A DNA stretch of 64,000 bases, taken from positions 310,001 to 374,000 of the forward strand of contig OW569350.1 of the NCBI GenBank assembly GCA_937625935.1, read 5' to 3'. This document shows positions 1-9,058 of this stretch, one piece after another (position 1 is the first letter of the stretch; every line of letters begins with the position of its first letter). A program made the translations under genes and the position numbers. The DNA comes from Tetramitus jugosus (lineage: Eukaryota; Heterolobosea; Eutetramitea; Acrasida; Vahlkampfiidae). The notes beneath the pieces were generated by a model. That model was given only the letters and a program-made list of their open reading frames with translations, was not told the DNA's origin and did not search any database.

Positions 1-3000
1 ATGGACCAATCACAACAACAACAACAACAACAAACACCTCACCGTAACATGTTCATGAACGTGATTCATCAAATTCCTCGATTGAGTATTGGTCAAGGAG
101 GAGCAGCAGATGCCACCAATGATTCGAGCAATGATTTCAGTGATCCTCCCTCACCGACGACATTTGACAATCATGGCAGAAAGAGTATGATTCAGTATGG
201 AAACGATTCTTACTCATCACCGAATCATGGTGGTGGTATGGAGAGAAGCAGTTTTTCTGGTGGTGCATCTTCCAATCCTTATCATTCGTATCATCAGAGA
301 GATCGTTCTGTGAGTTCATCTGGCGTAGGCAATGACAATAACGGTGAAATACCGCCATCACGAAGGTCCTTCTTCAACAAGTTGATTGGAAAAGCGACAA
401 ATACTGGTGTGAGAAGAGGAGGCGAAACGCTCAAGAAGAGACCAAGTACCAACGGTATCATGTCAGGAGGAGGCACAATGGTTGATGACTCTGATTGGAG
501 CTATGGCAGAGATAGCACAGCTGGCTATTACAATGGAAAGAGAGACTCTTCTGCAACGACTACGAGCCCCAACAAGCAACGAGATGCCGACAATGCTCAC
601 GCTAGAGCAACCAAGGGATCAATCACAGAGTATTTGGAGAAGAAGGCAATTAATGAAACTGAATTGTCTGCTGTCATTCCATTGACAAAGAGCTCTGTTC
701 TGGACAAGATGATTGAAATAAGGGATGAGACGAGAATTTTGAGTGTTCATGATGCTCAATTCGAGTTCATTGGTGGCAAGGAACGAATCTCATGCAGAAG
801 AAAGAGACAAGGCATCGACCCATACACCGCAAAGAAGAAGAGCTTTGTTCTGTTTCAGTTCGATCAGCTGAAATTGGACTGTGGTTCCTGGGAACCATTG
901 TTCTGCAAGGTGTATCTCTACGATGCACAGCGGAATAGAAAGCTGTCGGAAGATTATGGATTCCACATCAACAACAAGCAAGAGTTGTCATTGTTGGACG
1001 ATGTGGTGAGGGAGCATTTGGAACAAGTTCAAAGTGCAAATATTTATGAGAAACCAACTGTTCTATTCCGGTTAAGTGATCCAAATCCTGATGTATACAT
1101 TGTTGTGTTGGTCGAGAGAATCTTACAGGGAAGTCCAGAAGACTCTGACAAGGTCTATGAAAAGGATGCCAAGTTCAAGGATAAGGCACTCAAGAGAAAC
1201 AAGGAATCCATCAAGAAATTGTCTCACTTTAGACAACCATTTTTGATTGGTGCATTCAACGTATACAGTCAAGGCAGTGATAACAACTTGAACATTGTCG
1301 ATGGTATCCGTATGGTCAAATTCCGTCGTCTGAATCGTCTAAGCAGCAAGGAAATGTTCGATATTGGCAAGTATTTGCCAGAAACAGAATTGAACACGCA
1401 AGACATGGTCCTTTGGGCTAGCATGAGAGTCGAGATCAAGTCTGTTGACTCTGACAGCTTGAATGATCTGTTTGTGACTTACAATCAATCAAAGCACAAG
1501 ATGGAGAGTCGGTTGCATTCAGTTCACACACAGAGAAACGGTAGAACTAATCGATTTGGTCTAGAAACGAGTCTTTGTACATTCTTCGATGTTGCAGATG
1601 AGTTCCCATATGAATTACCACTGTTCCATTCGTTGGAGTTCAAGAATACTCTTTATGTGTACCTTGATTCTGCTGACTTGTCTTTTGCTTCATTCAAGCA
1701 CACTACGTTTGTGATCGAGGTGTTTATGAAGAAGACGGATTCAGTCACCGCGACCAAGATAACATGCATTGGTGATCCGTTCGATCCGACCAGATTGAAC
1801 ACATCAGCCTTGTCTTCTGTGACAAAGCACGAGAGATCTCCACAGTTCATTTCCGAGTTTAGAATTGAAGTTCCAATGGACGCTTACACAAGCAATTGTC
1901 ACTTGTACTTTGAAATCTATGCGGTGAAGACCAATGTGTTTGGATCTCATGCGCATCAATATGGATACGCTGTTCTCAAATCAGTTGGATCTTCCTTCAT
2001 TAAATTATTTAATGATGAGAATGCAATGATCAGAGACGGTTCGCACGTTCTCCCAATCTACACAAAGATCGATGATGGCTATATGCGCGATGATTCCAAG
2101 TGTACCAAGGCCAAGGGCTACAATTTGAACATTAGAACGAGACATGCCAGTACCATATTTATGCAAGATAACAATGCCTCTCTGTTTATGCATTGCTTGG
2201 ATGATCTTCATCAATTATTGGGCCAGTGGAACGAAATGGATCGCAAGAACTTCAAATTCTTTGAACGAATGGCAAAGATGATGGATCAGTTGAATCGCGA
2301 TATTCCAAAGGTCATGAATTCCAACTTTGCAGAAGTGACAAGACACAGTCACGTATTGTTGAACAGTTTGTTAGTGGTCATGTCTAGATTACGTATGATT
2401 GTGCCATCAGAGGAAGATTTTGATAATTATTCATCGGATGATGAGTTGATGTTCTTGCACAGTTTCAAGAAGCAATCTACCCTGTTGGTTAAGAACATTT
2501 TCAGTGGATTGCTCTATTGCTTGCATGGTATCACCGCCGTGGAGGGAAGAAGAGGTAGAGAAAGCAAGACTCTGATGTCCTACATTGACACTTTCTTCAA
2601 CATGTCGCCAAATACCACCTTCTTTTCCACTTTGTTCGATTATTGGATCGAGTTTATGGACAATTGTGACATAAGTCAGTTGCCTTCGTACAAGCACAAG
2701 TATGAGAGTCAGTATCCACCATCATGTGATCGCAGAAGAAAGTCATGGACACGAATAGAGTTTGAGAAGGCAAGTCAATCCCTCACACCTCGACAAGCAG
2801 CAAAAGTACAGGAAGAGAAAACATCGGAGCTTTCATTGAATGCTCTGGATTCCATCAATTTCTCCTGGTTCTTTTTCGAGCTTGCTCTGAAGAGCATCAT
2901 GCTCCAGGACAAGACTCCTGAGATTCTAGCAGTGTTCAAGACGAGAGCCAATGATCTGATTTCTAGAATGTGTCCTATTCTCATCTCATGTATCCAACAG

Positions 3001-5634
3001 AGAAAGACCAAGGGTGTGATCAATGAAGTTGCCAGACGATGCAACTATGACATTGCATTGTTCTTGCGTGACTTGCTCCAATTTACAGATGTGAACTTTG
3101 TGAGTGATCTGGTCGAGACTTATCTCAATAATATGAAGGTTCTAGAAACGGACAACAGTGAAATTGAATACGCCAAGGTGTCTCACATGATGGATTTCTT
3201 GGATTTGTATACTGAGTATGAAGGATTTACCAATATTTATATTGATCATCCAGAAAGAGCTCATTTGATCATTGATTGCATGATTGAGAATATTGCACGA
3301 GGAACTAAAAATGCACAAAGTGATCTGAGACTCAAATCTGTGTATGTGTTCCGCAAGCATCTAACCAAGTTGGACTTTGATGCCAAATTCAATCTAGAAA
3401 ATGACCCAAAGAGAAACTTTAGGAAGAAGGTCATGTATCCATACTTCAAGTTTGTCCAACTATTTGTAGAAGATTCAACTCTTCTTCGAAGTGCACCCAC
3501 CACTCAAACAATTGTAGATGCCCTGGTTTGCGTTTATTCAATCCTTTTATTCACAAGTGAGAAACGGGTGATTGAATGGTTGAATACCGATCCAGACAAG
3601 TACGTGCCGTCCTTCTACGATATGCTGCTGTTGACTTCAATCGTCATTCGAAAGTATGACAACGTGAAGACGAGAATCAATTTGACAAAGTTGTTCCCTC
3701 GAGTATTTGTGAAATACGTTCAGAAATATTGTCTGGATATGTCATCCAATTTTACTTTATTAGCTAGTGAGTTGAGCAACACGTTTAGAAAGCAGCTTGA
3801 CAAAGACTCTACTAATTCTGAGGAGGAAGTGATCCATATGATGGCAAGCAGTCTAAGTCCAGACAATTTCTGGACAGAGGATTTAATCAAATTTGTCAAG
3901 CTGTTCGACAAGTGCTCCTATTTCTATGTCAATATCATGCTTTTGAGGCCATACATTGATTCTGGTATCTTCTTGGAAATTGTTCAGCAATATGTCTACC
4001 CATTCTTGAAGCAATTCAATTCATATTATCTGTTGTCTCGAGTGGTCAGGTTGAAGACTGCATCCGATTCACTATTGGATAAGTCGAGAAACGAAAAGCT
4101 TGCAAAGTATGATACTGGTGATGCATGGCAAATGATAACAGCTTCTATTCTGCTCAACACGGCTTTGCCAATCGATTTGGCTGTGCCTATCATTGGTGAC
4201 TGTCTCCAAGTTCTGCTCCTAATTTACCAAAGAAAAGAAGCAAATGTTGGTGAGGAGGAAGAGGCTCAAGATGCCACTCCATCAGACAATGGAACCGGTG
4301 AACAAGCTGAATCAAATCATGAAAGTCCAAAGAAGTCTGAAGCAGCCGTGCGTTCTTCTATTGTGTCAGAAGGTTTCCTCAATTATACCAATGAGAACTC
4401 GCACATGATTAGAGCTGCAACATTCAGAAAGTTAGTCGAACGTCTATTCCAGAACAACCCTGGATATACTCCTCCATTCAACGACTGCTTCTTGTTGACA
4501 TACTTCTCCGTTGCTTCATCCAACCAGGTTTTGCAGGAAATTATCTCCATCACTCATGAGGTGCCTTATGAAACAGACAAGGCTCAAAAGTTGCTCCGAG
4601 TCGTGAACGCTCTTAAGATGTGGGTCACAGAGCATTTTGTGAACATGAACTGTACGTTCCTTGCCTCCTTGATATCTTTCTTGGCTAATGATTTGACCAA
4701 AATTATTCGTGACGAGCTTTCTACTGTCACCTATCATAAGCCTCTCTTGTCCTCTCTTTTGAGAAAGATGATTGATGTGCAGGCAGAGAAGAAGCAACAA
4801 GCAATCATCAATCTGGAGCCACCTATTGTACCTGCTCGATTCTATGGCAAATTGTCGTTGAGCAAAATTGACAACGAAAGCTTTAATTTGTTCGAATGGG
4901 ACTCAATGGAATTGGCTCGTCAAATCACTGTTCTGGACGCCAGATATTTCATGCAGATCCAACACACCGAGTTAATCGCAAAGAAGAAAACATTTGATGC
5001 TCCCGAGTTGAGTGTTAGGATGGCAACTGCTCCTAATCTGACTAGACTGTGTTTGCAATTCGATGCATTATCATCCTGGGTCCAGTCTTGTATTTTGAAA
5101 CAAACATCTGTAGATGAGAGAGTCAGATATATCAAGAAGCTGTTTGAGGTTTGTGAGAAGCTGTATGAGATTGGTAACTTCCATTCGTGCTTTGCTGTTC
5201 GATCTGGATTTAGACAATCGGGCGTGATACGTCTGGCTAAAACATGGCAAAAGATACCTCAGATCGAGGATACGATCACCAAAAAGTATGGCGAGCTGTT
5301 CAAGCATCCATATACTAATCTTTTGGCTGAATATGACATGAGGCCTCCACCAATGATTCCATTGGCTGCACAGTTCCAAGCAGAGGTGTACTTTGCCTCA
5401 TTGAACAGCAAGTATGTGCTCGACAAGGTGTCTGCAACAGGAGAAAAGTTGGTCAACTATGATAGAATGAGACTCTTGAGCAGAGTGATCCGTCGTTTGA
5501 AGATTAAGCAACAAGCGACTTACAATTTCACTCCAATACCCTTCTTGATTGACTTCTTTAGTCACCTTGAAAGCATGGACGAGGACACCGCCTACAACAC
5601 CTCATTGGAACTCGAACCAAAGAATCGGACATAA
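1..5634 (+). CDS. DOCK-like DHR-1 protein with C-terminal RasGEF (REM + CDC25) domains
   Basis: The 1877-residue protein starts with a poly-Gln run and a Ser-rich low-complexity region (1-200). A DOCK/Zizimin-type N-terminal motif follows near 297-320 (EPLFCKVYLYDAQRNRKLSE), then a C2-like DHR-1 domain near 541-690 (starts NTLYVYLDSADLS, contains a late L-P-I-Y strand), which in DOCK proteins binds phosphoinositides. A long helical region continues to about 1400. Where DOCK proteins carry the Rho-activating DHR-2 domain, this one has a RasGEF N-terminal (REM) module near 1460-1580 (IRAATFRKLVERLFQ) and a CDC25 catalytic domain near 1630-1860 (LARQITVLDARYFMQI, then LTRLCLQFDALSSWV). I infer a membrane-targeted Ras/Rap exchange factor acting in motility signalling. 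The first base of the window is the A of an ATG, so an upstream exon cannot be excluded. AATAAA lies just after the stop. Confidence 0.85.
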   Translation: MDQSQQQQQQQTPHRNMFMNVIHQIPRLSIGQGGAADATNDSSNDFSDPPSPTTFDNHGRKSMIQYGNDSYSSPNHGGGMERSSFSGGASSNPYHSYHQRDRSVSSSGVGNDNNGEIPPSRRSFFNKLIGKATNTGVRRGGETLKKRPSTNGIMSGGGTMVDDSDWSYGRDSTAGYYNGKRDSSATTTSPNKQRDADNAHARATKGSITEYLEKKAINETELSAVIPLTKSSVLDKMIEIRDETRILSVHDAQFEFIGGKERISCRRKRQGIDPYTAKKKSFVLFQFDQLKLDCGSWEPLFCKVYLYDAQRNRKLSEDYGFHINNKQELSLLDDVVREHLEQVQSANIYEKPTVLFRLSDPNPDVYIVVLVERILQGSPEDSDKVYEKDAKFKDKALKRNKESIKKLSHFRQPFLIGAFNVYSQGSDNNLNIVDGIRMVKFRRLNRLSSKEMFDIGKYLPETELNTQDMVLWASMRVEIKSVDSDSLNDLFVTYNQSKHKMESRLHSVHTQRNGRTNRFGLETSLCTFFDVADEFPYELPLFHSLEFKNTLYVYLDSADLSFASFKHTTFVIEVFMKKTDSVTATKITCIGDPFDPTRLNTSALSSVTKHERSPQFISEFRIEVPMDAYTSNCHLYFEIYAVKTNVFGSHAHQYGYAVLKSVGSSFIKLFNDENAMIRDGSHVLPIYTKIDDGYMRDDSKCTKAKGYNLNIRTRHASTIFMQDNNASLFMHCLDDLHQLLGQWNEMDRKNFKFFERMAKMMDQLNRDIPKVMNSNFAEVTRHSHVLLNSLLVVMSRLRMIVPSEEDFDNYSSDDELMFLHSFKKQSTLLVKNIFSGLLYCLHGITAVEGRRGRESKTLMSYIDTFFNMSPNTTFFSTLFDYWIEFMDNCDISQLPSYKHKYESQYPPSCDRRRKSWTRIEFEKASQSLTPRQAAKVQEEKTSELSLNALDSINFSWFFFELALKSIMLQDKTPEILAVFKTRANDLISRMCPILISCIQQRKTKGVINEVARRCNYDIALFLRDLLQFTDVNFVSDLVETYLNNMKVLETDNSEIEYAKVSHMMDFLDLYTEYEGFTNIYIDHPERAHLIIDCMIENIARGTKNAQSDLRLKSVYVFRKHLTKLDFDAKFNLENDPKRNFRKKVMYPYFKFVQLFVEDSTLLRSAPTTQTIVDALVCVYSILLFTSEKRVIEWLNTDPDKYVPSFYDMLLLTSIVIRKYDNVKTRINLTKLFPRVFVKYVQKYCLDMSSNFTLLASELSNTFRKQLDKDSTNSEEEVIHMMASSLSPDNFWTEDLIKFVKLFDKCSYFYVNIMLLRPYIDSGIFLEIVQQYVYPFLKQFNSYYLLSRVVRLKTASDSLLDKSRNEKLAKYDTGDAWQMITASILLNTALPIDLAVPIIGDCLQVLLLIYQRKEANVGEEEEAQDATPSDNGTGEQAESNHESPKKSEAAVRSSIVSEGFLNYTNENSHMIRAATFRKLVERLFQNNPGYTPPFNDCFLLTYFSVASSNQVLQEIISITHEVPYETDKAQKLLRVVNALKMWVTEHFVNMNCTFLASLISFLANDLTKIIRDELSTVTYHKPLLSSLLRKMIDVQAEKKQQAIINLEPPIVPARFYGKLSLSKIDNESFNLFEWDSMELARQITVLDARYFMQIQHTELIAKKKTFDAPELSVRMATAPNLTRLCLQFDALSSWVQSCILKQTSVDERVRYIKKLFEVCEKLYEIGNFHSCFAVRSGFRQSGVIRLAKTWQKIPQIEDTITKKYGELFKHPYTNLLAEYDMRPPPMIPLAAQFQAEVYFASLNSKYVLDKVSATGEKLVNYDRMRLLSRVIRRLKIKQQATYNFTPIPFLIDFFSHLESMDEDTAYNTSLELEPKNRT

Positions 5635-5877
5635 TGTAATAATAAATATATGTATCTGCAATATATGCGGCAACAACCTTCCTCCACCGTGATAGACACG
5701 AAATTGAATCTGGAATTCGGATGAATTCAAAAAAAATCGAAGCCGCACCTGAATCAGTCTGAGGCTAATGGTTACCTGGAGCAGATTCCATCATGATCAA
5801 AGTTTAAGAGGCATGAACAACCCAGCCAGCGCTTGAAATATTGTGATTACCAAACAACAATCAACATACACTTTAGC

Positions 5878-7437
5878 ATGTACTGGATCGTTGTTGTTGC
5901 CACACTGATTGGCATTACCTTGGCGGCCGCTATCGGGGCCAACGATGTTGGAAATTCCTTTGCAACGGCTGTTGGAAGTAAGGTGTTAACTATTAGGCAA
6001 GCTGTTCTCATCGCTAGTGTGTGCGAGTTCTCTGGTAGTATGCTCATGGGGGCCTATGTCAGTGAGACACTGCGAACAGGTATCATTGCAGACTTTCTGT
6101 CCGTTTTTACTCCAGGTGTAGATGAACACATGTACATGTTGGGAACAATGTGTGTTTTACTAGGTAGTACGGTTTGGCTCTGCTTGGCTACTTTCTTGAA
6201 TATGCCTGTTTCCACGACTCATTCGATCGTGGGGAGCATTGTAGGTTTTGTTGTCACATTCAAGGGATATCATGCCATCAAATGGAAGAGTATAGGATTT
6301 ATTGCTCTGTCCTGGGTAATTTCACCTCTGATAGGCTTGATTCTCGCAGGTCCATTCTCCTATATCCTCAGTCGATTTGTGCTACTGGCCATCAAGAGGA
6401 CAGATTCAAATGAAACAGAGTCTGAGATCGACCAGAAAAGTTTATTGAGAACTTTGTTTGTGCTTCCCTTTATCGTTGGTGGCACTTGTGCGGTACTTGC
6501 CTCCACCATCTTTGTCAAAGGCAGTAAGGCTCTCCTCTTGCACAAGATCCCGTGGTACGCTGGTTTGTCAGGCTCCATTGTTTTTGGTCTGTTAGTAGGT
6601 GCATTGATAGGAGTATTGACACCCACTCTGAGAAGAAGAATGTTGAGAAGTTTGGAGACAGAGAAACCCATCCCTCCTACGACTAAAATTTCTGAGATGA
6701 CAGATGCATGTTCGGTAGTAAGTGAGAACGTTACGCCAGTGGATAAGTCAAGTCCTCTCTTGTTCCCTGTCGCTTCCAGTTCGTCTATGATGGAGCTTGA
6801 CGACGAACAGACAGCAAACATGAATCTTGAGGAACAAAACGAGAAAGTACAAGAGATTAGGGATGAAGATTATCATCTGACTCCTGCTGATCGAGTCTTT
6901 AGCTCCCTGCAAATACTATGTTCTGCTCTCACATCGTTTAGCCACGGTGCAAATGACGTATCTAATGCCATTGGACCGCTATCAGCCATTTACATGGTGT
7001 ATTCTGCTGGCTCTGTTGAAGCGGCTCAGAAAGCAACGATGCCTTGGTATATTTTAGCTATAGGGGCAGGTGGAATTGTACTGGGTCTGGCACTCTTTGG
7101 AAAGAGAGTTATAGAGACCGTTGGTGTAAAACTCACAAAGAACCAAATGAGGCCTCACCAAGGCTTTGTGAGTCAACTCTGTGGAGCATCGATCGTGATG
7201 TTGTGTTCCAAGTTTGGTCTCCCTGTAAGCACAACAAACAGTATCGTTGGAGCTGTTGTAGGTGTTGGATTGATGGATAGAGCTGGTAGTGTGCACACAC
7301 AGGACAGTAGCGTGGATACTGGTTCCGTATCCTGGGGACTATTGACAAATATTGTGATCAGCTGGCTCGTTACTCTCCCGATAAGTGCGGCCCTCACCTC
7401 GGCTTTCTTCTCTTTTCTAAAATACACTGTACGATAA
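5878..7437 (+). CDS. PiT-family sodium/phosphate symporter (SLC20/PHO-4 type)
   Basis: This 519-residue membrane protein has the duplicated family signature: GANDVGNSF at residues 20-28 and HGANDVSN near 354-361, each followed by a PVSTTHS or PVSTTNS motif. A hydrophilic loop at about 265-335 separates the two hydrophobic halves, as in PiT phosphate transporters that co-import phosphate with Na+ or H+ at the plasma membrane. The open frame extends 15 codons upstream, but only from a TTG, so the first ATG (5878) is taken as the start. About 240 bp separate it from the DOCK-like gene. The substrate is inferred from the family; Na+ versus H+ coupling cannot be read from sequence. Confidence 0.93.
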   Translation: MYWIVVVATLIGITLAAAIGANDVGNSFATAVGSKVLTIRQAVLIASVCEFSGSMLMGAYVSETLRTGIIADFLSVFTPGVDEHMYMLGTMCVLLGSTVWLCLATFLNMPVSTTHSIVGSIVGFVVTFKGYHAIKWKSIGFIALSWVISPLIGLILAGPFSYILSRFVLLAIKRTDSNETESEIDQKSLLRTLFVLPFIVGGTCAVLASTIFVKGSKALLLHKIPWYAGLSGSIVFGLLVGALIGVLTPTLRRRMLRSLETEKPIPPTTKISEMTDACSVVSENVTPVDKSSPLLFPVASSSSMMELDDEQTANMNLEEQNEKVQEIRDEDYHLTPADRVFSSLQILCSALTSFSHGANDVSNAIGPLSAIYMVYSAGSVEAAQKATMPWYILAIGAGGIVLGLALFGKRVIETVGVKLTKNQMRPHQGFVSQLCGASIVMLCSKFGLPVSTTNSIVGAVVGVGLMDRAGSVHTQDSSVDTGSVSWGLLTNIVISWLVTLPISAALTSAFFSFLKYTVR

Positions 7438-7509
7438 ACTTTACGAAAACAGGACTACCAAGCGAGTTGAAGAAAACTAAATGACGATACAAAACCAAGT
7501 TGGCAAAAG

Positions 7510-7582
7510 TACCGACGACGGGACTCGAACCCGCGACCACTGGATTAGAAGTCCAGTGCTCTTCCAGCTGAGCTACGACGGC
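7510..7582 (-). tRNA. tRNA-Arg (anticodon TCT)
   Basis: The minus strand folds as a 73-nt tRNA. The acceptor is GCCGTCG with one T-T mismatch, the D arm GCTC/GAGC, the anticodon stem CTGGA/TCCAG with loop CTTCTAA (anticodon TCT, decoding AGA), and the T loop TTCGAGT. A T4 pol III terminator follows at 7505-7508 (read on the minus strand). The 5' end faces the retrotransposon remnant at 7633-7887. Confidence 0.93.
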
Positions 7583-7632
7583 TAGATGTTTAGGAAGATA
7601 GGGCATTTATTTTATGCGTGAGCCTGCGATCC

Positions 7633-7887
7633 AGGGAAAGAACCTATCACTACGATACTTGGTTTGATAAAGCAGTGGTGCAATGGAAAACGAAATTAAC
7701 GAGCAGAGAAAGATAGGCAAAAACTATTTGCTAGGAATGTTAGGCGTAGAAACTCAAGCTGTTAAACAAGTGGCCAAAGGGTTCAAGAAGGAGGTAGTCA
7801 AGATGAAAGCTAAGCAGCTTGTGGACAACACTTTGTGTAAAGAGAAGGGACAATAAACAGCGCAACCACTGTTTGTTTTAAAAAACA
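7633..7887 (+). mobile_element. Degenerate 3' end of a LINE-type retrotransposon upstream of tRNA-Arg
   Basis: Frame 3 from about 7651 encodes DTWFDKAVVQW. After a frame change near 7690, frame 1 encodes a peptide containing NYLLGMLGVET that ends at the TAA near 7853. Both match, in order, the end of the retrotransposon ORFs at 48.3-50.4 kb (WFDKVVFRNG and EYLSGMMGIES; WFDNQRWSNG and EYMLGMLGIET). The element ends with the family tail (CAACCACTGTTTGTTTT, then A6). The 5' junction is not defined exactly; it lies within 68 bp of the tRNA-Arg 5' end. No target duplication is visible, which fits an old copy. Confidence 0.75.
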
Positions 7888-7962
7888 TCCGTTAGACTAA
7901 GGTAGTTACTGAACAAGCCTCCCAGGTTTAGGTGTACTGGGATGCTATAACCTAGCAAGCAA

Positions 7963-8015
7963 TCCTCTGGTCGCATTAAACAATACAACGCTCGCGCCGT
8001 CGTCGGTACTTTTTT
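7963..8015 (+). pseudogene. Relic 3' half of a tRNA-Arg in inverted orientation
   Basis: Bases 7997-8013 (CCGTCGTCGGTACTTTT) are identical to the acceptor end, discriminator region and T-run of the tRNA-Arg at 7510-7582, but on the opposite strand. Just upstream, AATCCTCTGGTCGC resembles its anticodon 3' stem and variable region (AATCCAGTGGTCGC). The T arm is not recognisable. This looks like a decayed inverted duplicate, with the LINE remnant between the two copies. Confidence 0.6.
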
Positions 8016-8201
8016 GGTTCAATACTTTTCTAACAATAGAGACTCTGTCTGAATTCAGTTCATGGTATAAAATGGAGCTGAAAATGTCAGTGGTTCGAAC
8101 CTTTCCAACAAAAAACTTGATCAGGACTGCTCGCAATACATTGTATCTATCTGCCACCTCTCCATCACATTTCAGACCAGGACTGAACACATGATTTGAA
8201 A

Positions 8202-8591
8202 ATGGAACAGCAACCACCGTCAGTAGTTGAACAAACTGTGGAACCAAGCGGACATAAACGATTTGGACTGCGGCACAAACTGTCCGAAAAGCTGCATCTC
8301 AAGAAGAACAGATCAGCAGTCACTGACAGTTGCGACAAGGAAAAGAAACAACATACCTCGATTTTGAAAAAGATTGCATCTCATGTGCACCACCATCACC
8401 ACTCTGAAGACAACACTCATGAGAATGTAGCTTCGAGGCGGAATGGGTCATTGAAATCGAACGAAACAGAGGAAGTATCGACAAGCGATTCGTCTCCGTT
8501 AGCAGTCATGGCACACCATGTGGAACTTGTCCAAAGAAATCCAGAGTGCCAGGAAATGATACAACAACTAGAGTCGTATTCGTTCCCTTAA
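8202..8591 (+). CDS. Small basic hypothetical protein
   Basis: The frame encodes 129 residues from the ATG at 8202; two codons further upstream start only with TTG. The N-terminal half is rich in Lys, Arg and Gln, there is a run of five histidines near the middle, and the C-terminal third is acidic and Ser-rich. No domain, signal peptide or membrane segment is recognisable. The stop is followed immediately by AATAAA, as in other genes of this window, which supports a real gene. It sits between the tRNA-Arg and tRNA-Ile loci. Function is unknown. Confidence 0.55.
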   Translation: MEQQPPSVVEQTVEPSGHKRFGLRHKLSEKLHLKKNRSAVTDSCDKEKKQHTSILKKIASHVHHHHHSEDNTHENVASRRNGSLKSNETEEVSTSDSSPLAVMAHHVELVQRNPECQEMIQQLESYSFP

Positions 8592-8613
8592 AATAAATGA
8601 AATTTAAAAAGTG

Positions 8614-8686
8614 TGGTCGTTGCAGGGATCGAACCTGCGACCAATGGCTTATTAGACCAACGCTCTACCGACTGAGCTAAACGACC
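8614..8686 (-). tRNA. tRNA-Ile (anticodon AAT)
   Basis: The minus strand gives a 73-nt tRNA with acceptor stem GGTCGTT/AACGACC, D arm GCTC/GAGC, anticodon stem TTGGT/GCCAA, loop CTAATAA (anticodon AAT, decoding ATT) and T arm GCAGG-TTCGATC-CCTGC. A T5 terminator follows at 8606-8610. A retrotransposon fragment with a clear target duplication starts 61 bp upstream of its 5' end. Confidence 0.96.
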
Positions 8687-8759
8687 TTCTATATTTAGGT
8701 TGAATATCATAGTGGGAAAATTACTATTTTTAGACGGGAAATGAATTCGACGGGAGCAG

Positions 8760-8906
8760 TGGACAACACCAAGAGGAGGTGTGTGGAGGTGATGCATACC
8801 CTCTTCCCAAGCTCCAAGAACATGGCAACAAAAATAAATTAACAGTAAAGAGAAGAGAAAGAATAAACAGCTCTACCAACCGGTTGTATTAAAAAAACAA
8901 AATTTA
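8760..8906 (+). mobile_element. 5'-truncated LINE fragment with 12-bp target duplication, upstream of tRNA-Ile
   Basis: The insert starts within the last codons of the LINE ORF (VDNTKRRCVEVMHTLF), matching VDHTKRRCVEVMRRLF in the inner element copy near 49.66 kb, and stops at TAA. A short 3' UTR and the family tail (CAACCGGTTGTATT then A7) follow. It is flanked by direct repeats CGACGGGAGCAG at 8748-8759 and 8907-8918. A 3'-end fragment with an A tail and target duplications is the hallmark of target-primed reverse transcription. Confidence 0.9.
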
Positions 8907-9058
8907 CGACGGGAGCAGGGTAGTGTCTTGCTTTTTCATCATGTTGCTTGTACTGTTGTCCAAGCGCTTTTCAAAGTTTCAGAGTGCCCTCATCTAGAGG
9001 AGGGGAGTTTCTTCGAAGTGTCCCGAAGAACACAAACAAACATAAAAACTTTCAGAAC

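Noticed and set aside
7394-8797. Minus-strand open frames across the tRNA-Arg and tRNA-Ile genes (peptides such as VAQLEEHWTSN and AQSVERWSNKP)
   Set aside because: These are the well-known translations of tRNA genes; the cloverleaf structures explain the sequence.
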